Positions 43,409 through 54,903 of a stretch of 64,000 nucleotides of DNA are shown one piece after another. Source of the stretch: Dryocosmus kuriphilus (lineage: Eukaryota > Arthropoda > Insecta > Hymenoptera > Cynipidae); contig CM076192.1 of assembly GCA_038277395.1 (NCBI GenBank), positions 55,599,119-55,663,118 of the forward strand, written 5' to 3'. The notes beneath the pieces were generated by a model. The model was not told the DNA's origin. It saw nothing but the letters and a program-made list of their open reading frames with translations, and searched no databases. Position 1 is the stretch's first letter. Each line of letters opens with the position of its first letter. The translations under genes were made by a program, and so were the position numbers.

Positions 43409-46400
43409 ATGGAAGGAATAAAGCAAAGATAGATAAAGAGACAGAAGTGAAGGTGGCGTTCTGGAATGTGGCAGGATTAAAGAACAAAAATACAGGATTC
43501 TGGGAAGAAGTGCAAAAATGGAATGTGATAATGATGAGTGAAACATGGACGGAGGAGAAGGACTGGAAGGGCCTGAAGAGATGGTTGCCGAGAGACTATG
43601 TATGGGAGATGCAAGGAGCAAGAAAGGAAAATGTAAAAGGAAGGGGTATGGGTGGCATGGTGTCAGGGGTAAGAAAGGAGTTGGTAGTAGAAAAGGGAGA
43701 ACGTAAGAATACGGCAGAAAAGGAGGGAATGGTAAGAAGAATAAAAATGGAGAAAGTAAAAGTGAACATTGTATGTATGTATAGGAGAAGAGGGGGGGAA
43801 GAAGGGTGGAATGTGATAAAGAGATGGACAGAACAAAAGGAGGAGGATTTGGTGTTAATAGGAGGGGATCTTAATGCGTGGACTGGAGAACAAGGCGGAG
43901 AAAGGTGGGACGAAGAAAAAGAGGTTTATAAGAGAAAGTCAGAGCACAAGGAAACGGACCGAGAGGGGAAGAAAGCTATTAGAACTGATAGGAGAGGCCG
44001 GGTGGTTCATCTGTAATGACAATACAAGGGGGGATGAAGAGGGCGAGGTGACGTTTGTAGGTAAAGGAGACACTGTAATTGATTACATTTTAGCAGAAGA
44101 AAGAATCAGGAAGCTAATGGTGAGAATGGAAGTGGGTGATGAGATAGGGTCTGAGCACTTCCCAGTGATAGCGACAAAATTAAAAATGGGAAATTGGAGA
44201 CAAGATAAGTTAAGGGAATTTACAGAAAGAATGGAAAATGAGAAACTTGGAGATATGGAAGAGGAAGGGATAGATAAGATCATAGAAAATCTTAAAGACG
44301 TGATTGTCAAGGTAAGGGATGAGGTCAGGCCGAGAAACGAAGGAGAGAAATGTAAGGGAGGATGGTGGGATATGGAGTGCAGAGAGAGCAAAGTAAAAAT
44401 TAAAGAACGTGTTAGAAAATGGAGGAGAGGGGAAATAAAGAAAGAGGACTACAACAAGAGGAAAAAAGAACATGAGAAAATGTTAAGCAAAAAGAAGCAA
44501 AGGGAGAAAGAAAGGTACGTGGAAGAGGTGGAGAAAGCGGTTAAGGAGGGGAGAGAATAGAAAGTGATTAATAGGGAAAGAGGAAGGAAGAGGGGCATAA
44601 ACGAGGAAATAAAAATGACAGAGTGGACAGAATACTTTAAGGGATTGCTAGGAGGTGTGGGAAATAGGGTGCGGGGAGAAGGGAGGAAGGTAGTTGCAGA
44701 GGATGGGGACAGAGGAAGCATGATTAGTAGGGAGGGGATAAATGGAGCAATCGCAAGATTGAAAGGAAACAAGGCAACAGGAGAGGATGGCATCGAGAAC
44801 GAAGCACTGAAATATGGCGGGGAAAGGGTAAGAGAAGAGATGTGGAGGATATGTAATAAGGTATGGAAAGGAGAAGGTTGGCCAGAAGAATGTCGGACAG
44901 GGGTGGTAGTACCAGTGATTAAGAAAGGAGAGGGAAAAAATGTGCAAGACTATAGAGGGGTTACAATCATGTCAGTGGGCTACAAAGTTTACGCAGAGGT
45001 GCCTAGGAAAAGGCTTAAAAGGCAGGTCGAAGAAAGGGGAAGCATACGGCACAACCAAACAGGCTTTAGAAAAGGAATGGGGACAGCAGACAACATTTAT
45101 GTGTTTAACTATTTAGTGAACAGGAACTTAGGTCAGAAGAAAGGAAAACTGGTCGCACTTTTTGTAGATTTGAAAGCGGCGTTTGACTCAGTCAACAGAA
45201 GGTTGCTATGGAAGGCCTCAAAAGAGAGAGGAATAGAAGAAAGTCTAGTAGAAAGGATATAAGAGATATTTATAGAAACTAGGATGAAGGTAAGAATAGG
45301 GAAAAAGAAGGGAGAGGAGTTTTGGACGGGAAGAGGTCTAAGGCAGGGATGTCCACTAAGCCCATTACTATTCAATATTCTACTGGCAGATTTAGAGGAG
45401 AAATTGGCAAGGAAAGGAAAAGGGGAAACGAAATTGGAAAATGGCAAGCTATATTCGCTAACATACGCGGACGATATAGTATTAATAGCAGATGATGAAA
45501 GAGGGATGAGTCTAATGATGAGAATATTTGAAGAATATGTGAGAGAGAAAGACATAATGGTGAATGCGAAGAAAACTAAGATGATGTGTTTTAGAAAAAG
45601 GAGGTGTAGAATAGAGTATGAATGGAAGATGTATGGTAAAGTAGTAGAATTGGTAGAAGAATTTTGTTACCTTGGGTACTGTTTCGAAACAAGAGGAAGG
45701 AATGAGCGGCAGGTAAGAAAGAGATTGGAGTGTGGAAGTAAGGTAATGGGCCAAGTGTGGGGCATAGGGAAGAGAAGGTTCAAGGATGATTGGAGAATGA
45801 GAGTATGGATGTTTGATGTTTTAGTGTGGTCAGTGGTGAGTTATGGAATGGAAGTTTGGGGATGGAAGGAATATAAGAGAGAGGAAAGCATGCATGAAAG
45901 ATTTCTGAGATGGGTCATGGGGGTGGGATGGAGCTGCCCAGGTTATATGTTGAGGGAAGAGATAGGCCGAGAAAAAATGGTAATAAGGCAGCTAAAAAGG
46001 GCTTGGAATTTTGAAGAAAAACTAAGGTGGGGGAAGGAAGTAAGATCGCACAAGCGTGTGCAAGGGAGATAGAAGACAAAGAGAGAAGGGGGAACATGGG
46101 TAGGTCGAAATGGGAAGAAGAAAGGTACGCAAGGAGGAGAAAATGGAGTATGAATGGGGAAAATAGAGATTGGCAAGGAATAGATAACGATATTTTGGCG
46201 AGACAAAGGGAGGAAAGATGGACAAAAATCGTGAACTCAAGGTACAATAGTTGGTACAAGATGGTAAAGTGGGAAGGAGAGCCAGAATATTTGAAGAAGT
46301 TAAAGAAGGAGAGTAAATGGAACAGAATGATGAGATTTAGAATGGGAGAGGGAGTAAGAGAGAGTAGGTACTGGATGAACGAGGAGGAGAATCGGTGTAG

Positions 46401-46578
46401 AATATGTGGGTATGAGCAAGAATCGTGGGTGCACGTGTTGGAAAGGTGTACAGGTGATGAAGAGGAAGGGAAAAGTGTGGAAGAGAGAGTGAAAGAGATT
46501 CTGAATGGGAATGGACAGGGAGAGGGATGGATGAAGAAGTTGGAAAAGTTAAGAGAAAGAAAGGGTCTCATGATATAA
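43405..46578 (+). pseudogene. LINE ORF2 (endonuclease + RT), plus copy
   Basis: Endonuclease: VKVAFWNVAGLKNKN, MMSETWTEEKDW, VLIGGDLNAWTGEQ (43405-44016). A shift near 43980 continues with GWFICND, TVIDYILAEERI and SEHFPVIA. A TAG at 44558 (Trp in the sister copy) and a TAA at 45260 interrupt a single register. RT: NKATGEDGIENEAL, DYRGVTIMSVGYKVYAE, LVALFVDLKAAFDSVNR, GLRQGCPLSPLLFN and LTYADDIVL (catalytic YADD near 45465). After a shift near 46040 the tail has CRICGYEQESWVHVLERC. There are two shifts and two stops in total. No ATG lies at the ORF1-ORF2 junction, so start use is unclear. Confidence 0.9.
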
Positions 46579-46825
46579 GTAAAAGTATAAAGTAGAGTCG
46601 AGAAAGAAAATATCAATGATAGATTGGTAAAGGCAAGAGGAAACGAAAGTCCTGGTCTCGATCGCTAGCGTAGAAATATAGGAGTAGATAATAAGAAAGA
46701 TTGTATATATTAGCAATAAGATAGCGATAAGGTATGATATAAGGAATTGAATGTATAGATACTTGTAATGGTTTGGTGAAGACTTTTAAACCCGTAAAAG
46801 GGAAAGAGTATAAATAAACATTGAT

Positions 46826-48012
46826 AACTAGTTAATATTTTTTTTATATCTTTCTGAATTTTTCCGAAAGGAAATAAAAACTTTTAGAAACTTATTAATT
46901 CAGAAATATAAGAAATCTTTACAATATTATGTAAATAAAAATTACATTATTTTAAAAAATAATCATTTTCATTATCTCGTAAAGTATCCTAGACAATTTC
47001 ACGTAAGGATTTAATATTATTTATAATACATTATATCTTTTCTATATTATGCTATCAAATTCGCAAAAGTTAAATTTTATATGAAAACTTTTCATAAACT
47101 CATTTCAAAAAAGAAAAACGTAATTTCATTAAAATCAAAAGAATTGGTTAATTAATAACTTTATTAGTTTATATTTTACCTTCATTTTCTAAAGGGGCTA
47201 TAAATTTGTTCTTCCATCGACGATCAGTCGTCGAATGTACCTTACTCAGATTATAATCTGGACTCAACAATGTCTTATTCATTCCTCTTTTTCTCTTCTT
47301 GTCACTCATATTTCTTCTCCCAAAATATTACGATCAGTTAAAAAAATCTGCAAAGCACGTACGCATGCGAATTAATTGCAATTTTAACCATTTAAATATA
47401 ATATCGTTAAATTATTTCGATTTGATAAAATGATCAATTTTTATTAACTTTCTAATTTTTATGCATTCATTTGTGTATATGTCAAATAAATTTATATCTT
47501 TAAATCCGAAATAGTTCTAAAATTGTAATAAAGTATGCAGTTATAAAAACGTTTTGTTTATTTCTAAAAATTTGAGGTTATATTAAGGTGCCCGTGCAAT
47601 GATCCCAACGTAAATCATATTTTGCCTTTTTTTAAATAATGAAGAATATTTTATCATACTTACAGTATATACAAAAGCTCAAAGTTAACTGGATGTCCCT
47701 CATAACTTTTAAACAATATTATATTTCAGCATTATCCACACAAAATAAGGCTTGTAATTGATAAAAAAATAGCATTTCGAGTCAATCAGGCTTATAGTGT
47801 CAAAAGTATATAATAACGGTATACGTTCTTTTATATTTCGCGTTACATATTACCTTCTCACCCAGAAAATTTATATTTTTCTTTGCTTATTATAAATATT
47901 TTCAAAAATATTACTCAATGTACTGTATTCAACAATATTATGAGAACGATATTATTCTCGAGAATATTTCCTCTAATATAAACTTCACAAAAATTTCGAA
48001 CTCTAGCACCAG
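46826..48012. other. No gene; AT-rich spacer
   Basis: Long AT-rich stretch without ORFs over 60 codons or recognisable repeats. Confidence 0.55.
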
Positions 48013-48180
48013 TAGGGATGGGAGCGATGAAACGTTTCATTGAAACATTGAAATTTTGATTGAAACTTTCAGTAAGTTTCCAGCTGCCATATTTGAAACT
48101 TTCAAAAGTTTCATGAAACTTTCAATTTTTACTGAAACATTTCATTGAACCAAAGTTTCATGAAATTTTACAACTGGCTT
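48013..48180. mobile_element. hAT-like end with GAAACTTTC array
   Basis: It starts TAGGGATGGGAGCGATG and then carries at least ten GAAAC/GTTTC motifs in both orientations (ATGAAACTTTCAA, GTTTCATGAAA). The second end was not found. The outer sequence resembles the ends at 42515, 49241 and 50823. Confidence 0.5.
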
Positions 48181-48395
48181 ATAGGTTATTTATTCACCGG
48201 AAGCAGCCGGAAGCGCGCAATCTCTTTACCTCTCTTCACTCCCTTTTCGATGTTATGGGCTGATATAATTCGCTTTCCTGCGGCTGGGAACAGCACTATC
48301 GAGGCCGTAAAATGCGCGGTTTTAATTTGAAACAGAGTTATAGCATTCAGGAGTAACGTCAAAGATATCTTTAGCGGATCTTTAGTAGGGTGGAG

Positions 48396-48501
48396 CAATG
48401 GCATAGCCAGGCTGGCTAGGCTAGGCTAGGCTAGGCTAGAGGACTAAAGCTCCCCCCCCCCCCCCCCCCCCGGCCGAACAAAAATCCTGGCTACGCCGCT
48501 G
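48396..48501. mobile_element. 106-bp hAT mini-element with 8-bp duplication
   Basis: Imperfect TIRs CAATGGCATAGCCAGG and, at the other end, CAGCGGCGTAGCCAGG inward; flanks GGGTGGAG (48388-48395) and GGGTAGAG (48502-48509) match 7 of 8. Inside are five to six GGCTA units and a C20 tract (48452-48471). It is too short to encode anything, a deletion derivative. Confidence 0.75.
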
Positions 48502-48509
48502 GGGTAGAG

Positions 48510-49240
48510 TAGGGATTAGGAGCAACGTAAGAATGTATGGAAGTGTGGGGGAGCCTGACGACCGCTGAGACGGCACCGAGCGCACCGACTCCGACATGCA
48601 CCGGCAAAGATATATCTTTGGCACCGAGGCTCCCGAACTCAGTGTTGCCAGATGGCTGAGGCGTTTTCCCCCCCAGATGTGGCCCTATTTCTACCTAAAA
48701 AAAAAAATTTCCCCCTAAATTTGATAATTTCTCTTAACAGTAAAATTAAATTACGAAACGAGTAACTTTGGTTTCTCAACATAAAGAACACAAGTTTTCG
48801 ACGTTAAAAGGTTTAAAACTGCCAAAATATTATTGAAACATAAATTCGATTAGGGATTTTAGTGTGACGCCGTCTCGGCCTTTCGATGAAGTCAATTCCA
48901 CACTAAAAACTGTGGACGAAATTTTTTGCACTCTCTCGTGGCAAAATTGCACTAAATCGTGAATATAAAACTTTAGTTCATGTAATTTTCCCATATTTGA
49001 ATAAAATTACATAGAACGTGCATGTTAATAAAAAGACCCCCTACCACCGACGTAATTTTCCAACGATCGTCATTGAAATTTTACGGGATGAAAAATAAAA
49101 TTTCCAGAATTCGTAGTAAATGTTAATTTTAAAAAAAAATTTTAGTAATATTTTGTTGCAAATATTTCGTGATTGGCCATGATTCTCAGAGACCTTCACT
49201 GTAGACCAGTGAGGATTAAGTATTTATTGAGACTCAGAGT
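48510..49240. other. No gene; spacer
   Basis: Mixed composition; no domains or element ends apart from the hAT edges on each side. Confidence 0.5.
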
Positions 49241-50823
49241 TAGAGATGGGAAGTGACCGGTAATACTCAGTAATGCCAAAAAATTACTGGTAATTACCGT
49301 TAATCGCGGTGAAAAGCGGTAATTCTTTAATTTGTTTCAGGAGAAATGTTTTTCGAGGCAAATATTGTCTTTGTGTAATAAATTAGATCTTCTATTTTCT
49401 TATTTTGTAGCTTTCTGCACGTATAACTTGTATAATATGTAATAATAATAAGAACTATACTAATTTTGGAGAACAGCAGACGACAGAACTCTCGAAACTG
49501 CGAGATTTCGGGCGGGGGAGTCAAATCACCATTAGAAAAATTGATGTAAACTACTTAATAAATATGACTGACATTAATGTATTTGTTTATAAATGAGTGT
49601 AATGAGTCAATATTTTTTACCTTTTCGAAAATTTTTCAGTCTTCAATGATAAGCATTGTATCTGAATTATACAAGCTGAATTCATGTATGATATACAATT
49701 ATCTGTTGAAGTATTTGCATTCAAAATTGAATTACTATCCAAAAAAGCTATAAAGAACATTTTTCACTCCATGATCCGATGCTTAATAAGTTAGTTAATA
49801 TTTAAATAAATAAAATTATGCTTGTTAAAAGATTTTATTGAAAGAATGTATTTAAGAAAATAAAAATTGTAAATGTGAATTATTTGAAGCATTTTCGTAT
49901 GAATTTTGTATAAAATTTGAAATATAAAAGTTATTTTGTAAATATTATTTAAATATAGTTGGAAGTAAAAAAAGGCAAGGAATATCTTTTCATAAAAATT
50001 TGTTTTTATTACACAAAAATTGTTTTATTACAATATATTTTTATGTATTTAAAAAAAGAGCATTGCTTTAAGGGGCACTTTAATATACTAAACTGTTTTC
50101 TTTTTTTTCCTTCGTTGCATTTCATAATGCAATGGTGGAATATTTTTATGTATAATTTGAAATATTTTTATCTAATATTTCTACGAATAATTTAAAACCT
50201 CACATTGCTTTTATAGACACCGTCTGCTTTTCAAACTATTGTAAATTGGAAATATTGAAATTCAATTCATAAACAAGATTTATGTTATTAAAAACAAAAT
50301 AAACAATACTTATTGATATATAAAAATTATATACATCAAACAGTTTGATTTATTCAATTACCACCCATATTATGAATTCTTTTTAGAATAATTTATTGCA
50401 TAAAAAACACTAAGAAAAAATAAAAGATTTGAATATTTAATAATTATTGCCTAATATATAATCTATATGTACAAACATTAATTTCAGTCTAATTTATTAA
50501 GGTGTTTACATAAATCTTCCTAATGACAATTTGAATCCCCCGTCCGAAATCTTGCAGTTCGATAGTTTAGTCGTCTGCTGTTCTCCAAACTTAATGTATT
50601 TCTTATTATTATTGCATATTATACAAGTTTTACGTGCAGAAAACTACAAAATAAGAAAATAGAAAGTCTGATTTATTATATAAATACAATATTTGCCTCG
50701 AAAAACATTTCTCCTGAAAGAAATGAAAGAATTACCGCTTTTTACCGCGATTACCGGTAATTACCAGTAATTGCTGGTATGGTAAAGTATTACCGCGGTC
50801 AGACCGAGCAGCTCCCATCACTA
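49241..50823. mobile_element. hAT-like element, ~300-bp TIRs, GGTAATTACC motifs
   Basis: Arms 49241-49530 and 50520-50823 are inverted and ~85-90% alike (AGCGGTAATTCTTT, AGGAGAAATGTTTTTCGAGG, CTATTTTCTTATTTTGTAG, GGAGAACAGCAGACGAC). The outer ends read TAGAGATGGGA and TAGTGATGGGA. Next to them lie dense GGTAATTACCGG/AGCGGTAAT motifs. Flanking 8-mers (CTCAGAGT, TGTAGCAG) differ, so no duplication remains. The interior is AT-rich without coding capacity. Confidence 0.8.
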
Positions 50824-51714
50824 TGTAGCAGAAAACTGCTAGTGAGGTGAGCGAGACTTAGGGGCTTAGAGAGAAGGTTTAGTTCGGGAACTAGATACGT
50901 GATGGCGCTGTTTTTTTAGCCCGGTACCTCACGGATAGAGAAAGCGTGCCTACAGTGGAAGCGTGCGTAAGTGGGATAGGTCAGGAGAGGGTATTGTGTA
51001 TATGAGTTGAAAACGAAAGCCCATCGGTATAAACTTATCGCCTGCAAAAGAATTGAAACCCCTTATACCTGTCGTCCTGAATTTTACGAAATATTTTCCA
51101 GCTATTTACTTTTTTTTTCCCTTTCTTTCAATATTTCCGTGCTTTGGAATATACACCGATAGACGCTTGTCATTTGAAATTTTTACCAAACTTATTATTT
51201 TTTAAGAATTATAACTGGTAATTTAATTTTTGGTGGTTTAATTGTTGTAAAAGATTTTTAATTGGTAATTGTCGCTTATTTTCATTGAAAAATGTGGGAA
51301 TTATATTTCGTATAACACAATAATGATTATTTTTCCAATATTGGAATGTACGAAGAATGTCCTACACAAAATCTTCGCACAATTCTTACTTAGCGTAATT
51401 ATTTTTTTTTTAGAATTCCAATAAAATATATTTGTATGCACTTATTAGCTTTAATACTTACATATCTGTTATGCTCATACCTAACTTTTCACACTTACGA
51501 AAATAATCTAATTATAAGTAATATAGGTACAACCGTAGAGGGAAGGTACAACCAGGGTAAACTATTATAAATAAAAACTAATAGAACTATCATTATCATA
51601 GATAAAATCGCTGAAAAATTTTAAGTTAAACTTTCAAATGGAATTAAAAAATTGTGTATTTGAAACTGATTCAAAAAAGTGAATTAAGAAGGACTTAATT
51701 GTATCTGAATTTGA
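50824..51714. other. No gene; spacer
   Basis: No recognisable coding or repeat features. Confidence 0.5.
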
Positions 51715-51722
51715 CCATTACA

Positions 51723-52145
51723 CAGGGCCGAATTAAGAATGTGGGGGTCTTCTTGTAATGCTGAAATGTGAATGACTATAAAACAAAGGAATAGCAATGT
51801 GTTTATTATTTGCAAAGGCACATGATGTTTAGGATAGAGTAACTGTACGTGATTTTTTTGTAGCAAAGACTTCGATTAAATCATCGAATGATAAATTCCA
51901 AAGAATTTCAATTTCAACAGCATGATATGCTGCGCTTCAGTATTCTCAAGCACACTCAGAAGAACATATACTCGAAACAAAATAAGCATGCGATGTGTTT
52001 TGAAGATTTGTTTGATATTAAATGTCTTGTGTTGTGTGGGAAGGTTTACATTCAGAGTGGTGGGAGCTGCGGATTGGTGGGAGCTCCGGTTTGGTGGGGG
52101 CCCGAGGCCATTGGCCCCAGTGGCTTTTCCCTTGATCTGACCCTG
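51723..52145. mobile_element. 423-bp hAT-like MITE
   Basis: The left end CAGGGCCGAATTAAG and the right end, read inward, CAGGGTCAGATCAAG share 11 of 15 bases. Flanks CCATTACA (51715-51722) and CCTTCACA (52146-52153) match 6 of 8, consistent with an old 8-bp duplication. Short ORFs inside have no domain. Confidence 0.6.
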
Positions 52146-52507
52146 CCTTCACAATATATCGTTTACTTGAAGCTCCAATTTCTGAGTACTTATTAAAACT
52201 ATTATTATGCTATACACTACACTGAAAAAATGAGAACTGCGATTGTAACACAATATTAATAAGATATTAAAAGAATATCAGTAACAAAATACTATGATAT
52301 TATTTCGCGAAATAGTGTACAAGAAATATAATTTTTATGAAATACAAATACGCAGGTTTCACATGTTTCACCTTTCTAATTTAAACCTTTTTTAGATATC
52401 AGAAACATTCAAGGAGAGATATTTTAAATATTTTTTATATAATTTAGAAGTGCTTATTCTAAAAATTTGAATTTTTTTCTGAATACATATGTACATTTCA
52501 AGAAAAA

Positions 52508-52510
<3 letters not shown>

Positions 52511-52569
<59 letters not shown>
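52511..52569. repeat. (TA)n microsatellite
   Basis: 59 bases of uninterrupted alternating TA. Confidence 0.98.
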
Positions 52570-52572
<3 letters not shown>

Positions 52573-52727
52573 AGCAAAGATTCTCAGGTCGAAAACAAAT
52601 GAAAATATCAAAAAATGATTTTTCCTCTTACGCTCGAAAAATGCCAGTATAAGTAAAGCCAATGCACATTAAAATATATAAATTTTCCGAGGTGTTAATC
52701 ACTGAGTACACCTGATGTACACCTGTT

Positions 52728-52998
52728 TCAGAATTCTTTTGAATTGTCAGAATTATTTTTATTTCTTTTGACTTAACTTTGAGCTCTTTCAATTCTTTGA
52801 ATTCTTTGAATTCCCTGAATTCCTTAAATTCTTTGAATTCTTTGAATTCAGAGAATGCTTTTTAATTCCTTGAATTCTTTTTAATTTCTTGAATTCTTTT
52901 TAATTCCTTAAATTCTTTTGAATTCCTTGCACTCTTTTGAATTTCTTGCTTTATTTTGAATTCCTTGGATTCTTTTTAATTCGTTGAATTCTTGAATT
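52728..52998. repeat. Degenerate GAATTC minisatellite
   Basis: Roughly 20 units of TTGAATTCTTT-like sequence, 9-19 bases long, each built round GAATTC or a one-base variant. The period is irregular. Confidence 0.85.
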
Positions 52999-53199
52999 GT
53001 GGTGTACTTACATATTTTTACTGGTTAACCTCTCGCAATTTCCAAGATCTGTATATAGTCATTATTATTGTGACGTATGGCACCTTATATTATAACTTAT
53101 AATAGAATGAGTCATGATAGTATTTTTTCGGCGAACATAAAAGTAATCAATAGCAGCGTCTTCGAAATTATTTAGATGAAATTGAATCCAATCATCAGG

Positions 53200-54210
53200 A
53201 TTCATGCTCTCCGAAAAGATTAAATTGTTGGCGACACAGAGTCGGCAAATTGTCCTTGCTATTAAATTGGAGAGCACTCTAAATGTAATTTATAGCAATC
53301 CAGCAATCGAGAATCGACTATATTGTACAAGTCAACAAAAACTAATCAACGAGGGCGAGGACAACACCTACCCTTCTATACAAGTCAACGATGACTCACC
53401 GGCGGGGGCGAAGACAACACCTTCCTTTAAAAGAAGCAGAATCTCCCTAATCCTGATCAGTCTTTGGTAATCGGTGGTGCTGCTCGTCGCGATCAATAAT
53501 TATTAAACGGTCCTTTGGTATTTTCGTCTGTATCCCGTCATCGAATAACTGACCCGGAGTTCAGTTTTCTTCCGTACTTCCATGATCTCGGAAGTCCGTC
53601 GCCGTCAGTCAAGCATTTAGTCCTTTTGTCAGTCAGTCTTTTTGTCTTCGTCAAAAATTCATCTTTCGATTTTATCAGTGAAGTGGACAGTGGGGTGCTG
53701 GAAACCCATTTGGTCACTACTTGAATCAGTGATTCTGCTTTGGTTCTTCTGCTTTGAATATTCCTGCTTGGACATTCTTATACCTCTGGAAAACTGTCAA
53801 ACTTTGGAAAGCCAGTCCAATCGAATATCAATTAACGACCCTAAAAACCCTTGGGGGATAATCCAGTTTCAATCTTGGTCGCCGTATTAGATTATCAGTG
53901 TAGTGCAAAGTAATCTACAATAATGGTGCTGGTGAGTACCAAAACTTTGCTTACACATAAAAACCATGACTTGTCAACTCTTAAATTTAGATACATTTGT
54001 TTTCATGTTGGTCCTCCAGATTACCCAGGAAGGCTGACTAATTTTCTTCTTGGTTGCAAAGAGATTTATAAAATAAATCTTGTTCTTTATGTTCGAATTT
54101 CTTGCTTGTCCCATTGATTTATTCTCATCCCTGACTCCGACGGAGATTAGGATTATTGCTCAATCTACACCGGATAAAAAAGGAGGAATCGGAAAAAATA
54201 AGGTAAGTTA
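53200..54210 (+). other. Possible 5' exons of an unidentified gene
   Basis: Less AT-rich than its surroundings. ATGGTGCTG at 53923 is followed at once by a donor GTGAGT. A downstream stretch (about 54146-54203) reads IRIIAQSTPDKKGGIGKNK and ends at AAG|GTAAGT. If the acceptor is ..CGACGGAG near 54145, exons join in phase. The upstream 53480-53920 block would be an untranslated leader. An LTR leader is an alternative. No family is recognised; the reading depends on splice-site appearance alone. Confidence 0.22.
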
Positions 54211-54450
54211 TGCAAATTTCTATGACATAAAACTATACTCAAAGTTATTTAGACAAATAGATGCTATAAATACCAATGAAAAAGTGTCATATTTATTTTT
54301 CAAAAGTCAGTCATTTCAAAAAAATAAATGAATGTTTAAGCTTTTATGTTAGAAAAATGATTGGTTTGTCCATATTTTTCATTTTGAAAATGTTCAGAAA
54401 TGAAGATTTCAATGAGGGAAAGAATACTCCTATTTCTTAAAAATAATATA

Positions 54451-54569
54451 AGGGACTGTTCAAGTATTACGTAACGCAGTTTCCCAAAAATAATGCCCCC
54501 CCCCCCCCCCCTTGTAACGCGGTTTTCCAACTTTTCTTGTAGTTTTTCGACATTATGCAACGCTAGCGT

Positions 54570-54608
<39 letters not shown>

Positions 54609-54636
54609 TGCGTTAGGTAATACTTGAACGGCCCCT
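54451..54636. mobile_element. 186-bp MITE with two C tracts
   Basis: TIRs of ~27 bp: left AGGGACTGTTCAAGTATTAC, right (inward) AGGGGCCGTTCAAGTATTAC, both followed by GTAACGC or CTAACGC. The interior holds C16 (54496-54511) and C37 (54571-54607). A clear duplication is not visible. The TIR resembles a widespread GGGGCCGTTC..TACGTAACGC family of animal MITEs. Confidence 0.8.
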
Positions 54637-54903
54637 AAGTACATTAAAGATTTGCCGGAAGAGATTGCCTGTGTAAATAAGAGAAGACAATCGCCAATTA
54701 AATATATTCATGTTTGCTTTTGGAGAAGAAAGACTTTCATCTCGCGAAGGTTTTAAAATTTAAAAAATTTAATTTGCTTATAAGTCTTTGTAAAATTTGT
54801 TTGTAAAATTGTAATTCTTTAAAATTAAAGATGTAGTGATTAATACTCATGAAGATATCATAAATTTTTTAAAAATTGCACTACAGATTATAGGCAATAT
54901 AAC

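Larger units (their letters stand above)
42516..46825 (+). mobile_element. Purine-biased LINE, 5'-truncated plus copy
   Basis: Same family as 27905-33050. It starts abruptly within ORF1, directly at the outer edge of the hAT terminus, and ends near 46825 after AGTATAAATAAACATTG, which contains an AATAAA signal. Only a few lesions interrupt ORF2, so it is the better-preserved copy. Confidence 0.85.

Noticed and set aside
42538..46616. Long minus-strand ORFs over the plus-strand LINE copy
   Set aside because: Same antisense effect of purine-biased coding; composition is Ser/Leu/Phe/Pro with no domains.
48411..48440. GGCTA tandem considered as telomeric repeat
   Set aside because: Insect telomeres use TTAGG. 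This is five or six units inside a 106-bp hAT mini-element.
51888..52196. 102-residue plus-strand ORF
   Set aside because: It lies across the right end of the 423-bp hAT-like MITE and includes its TIR; no domain.
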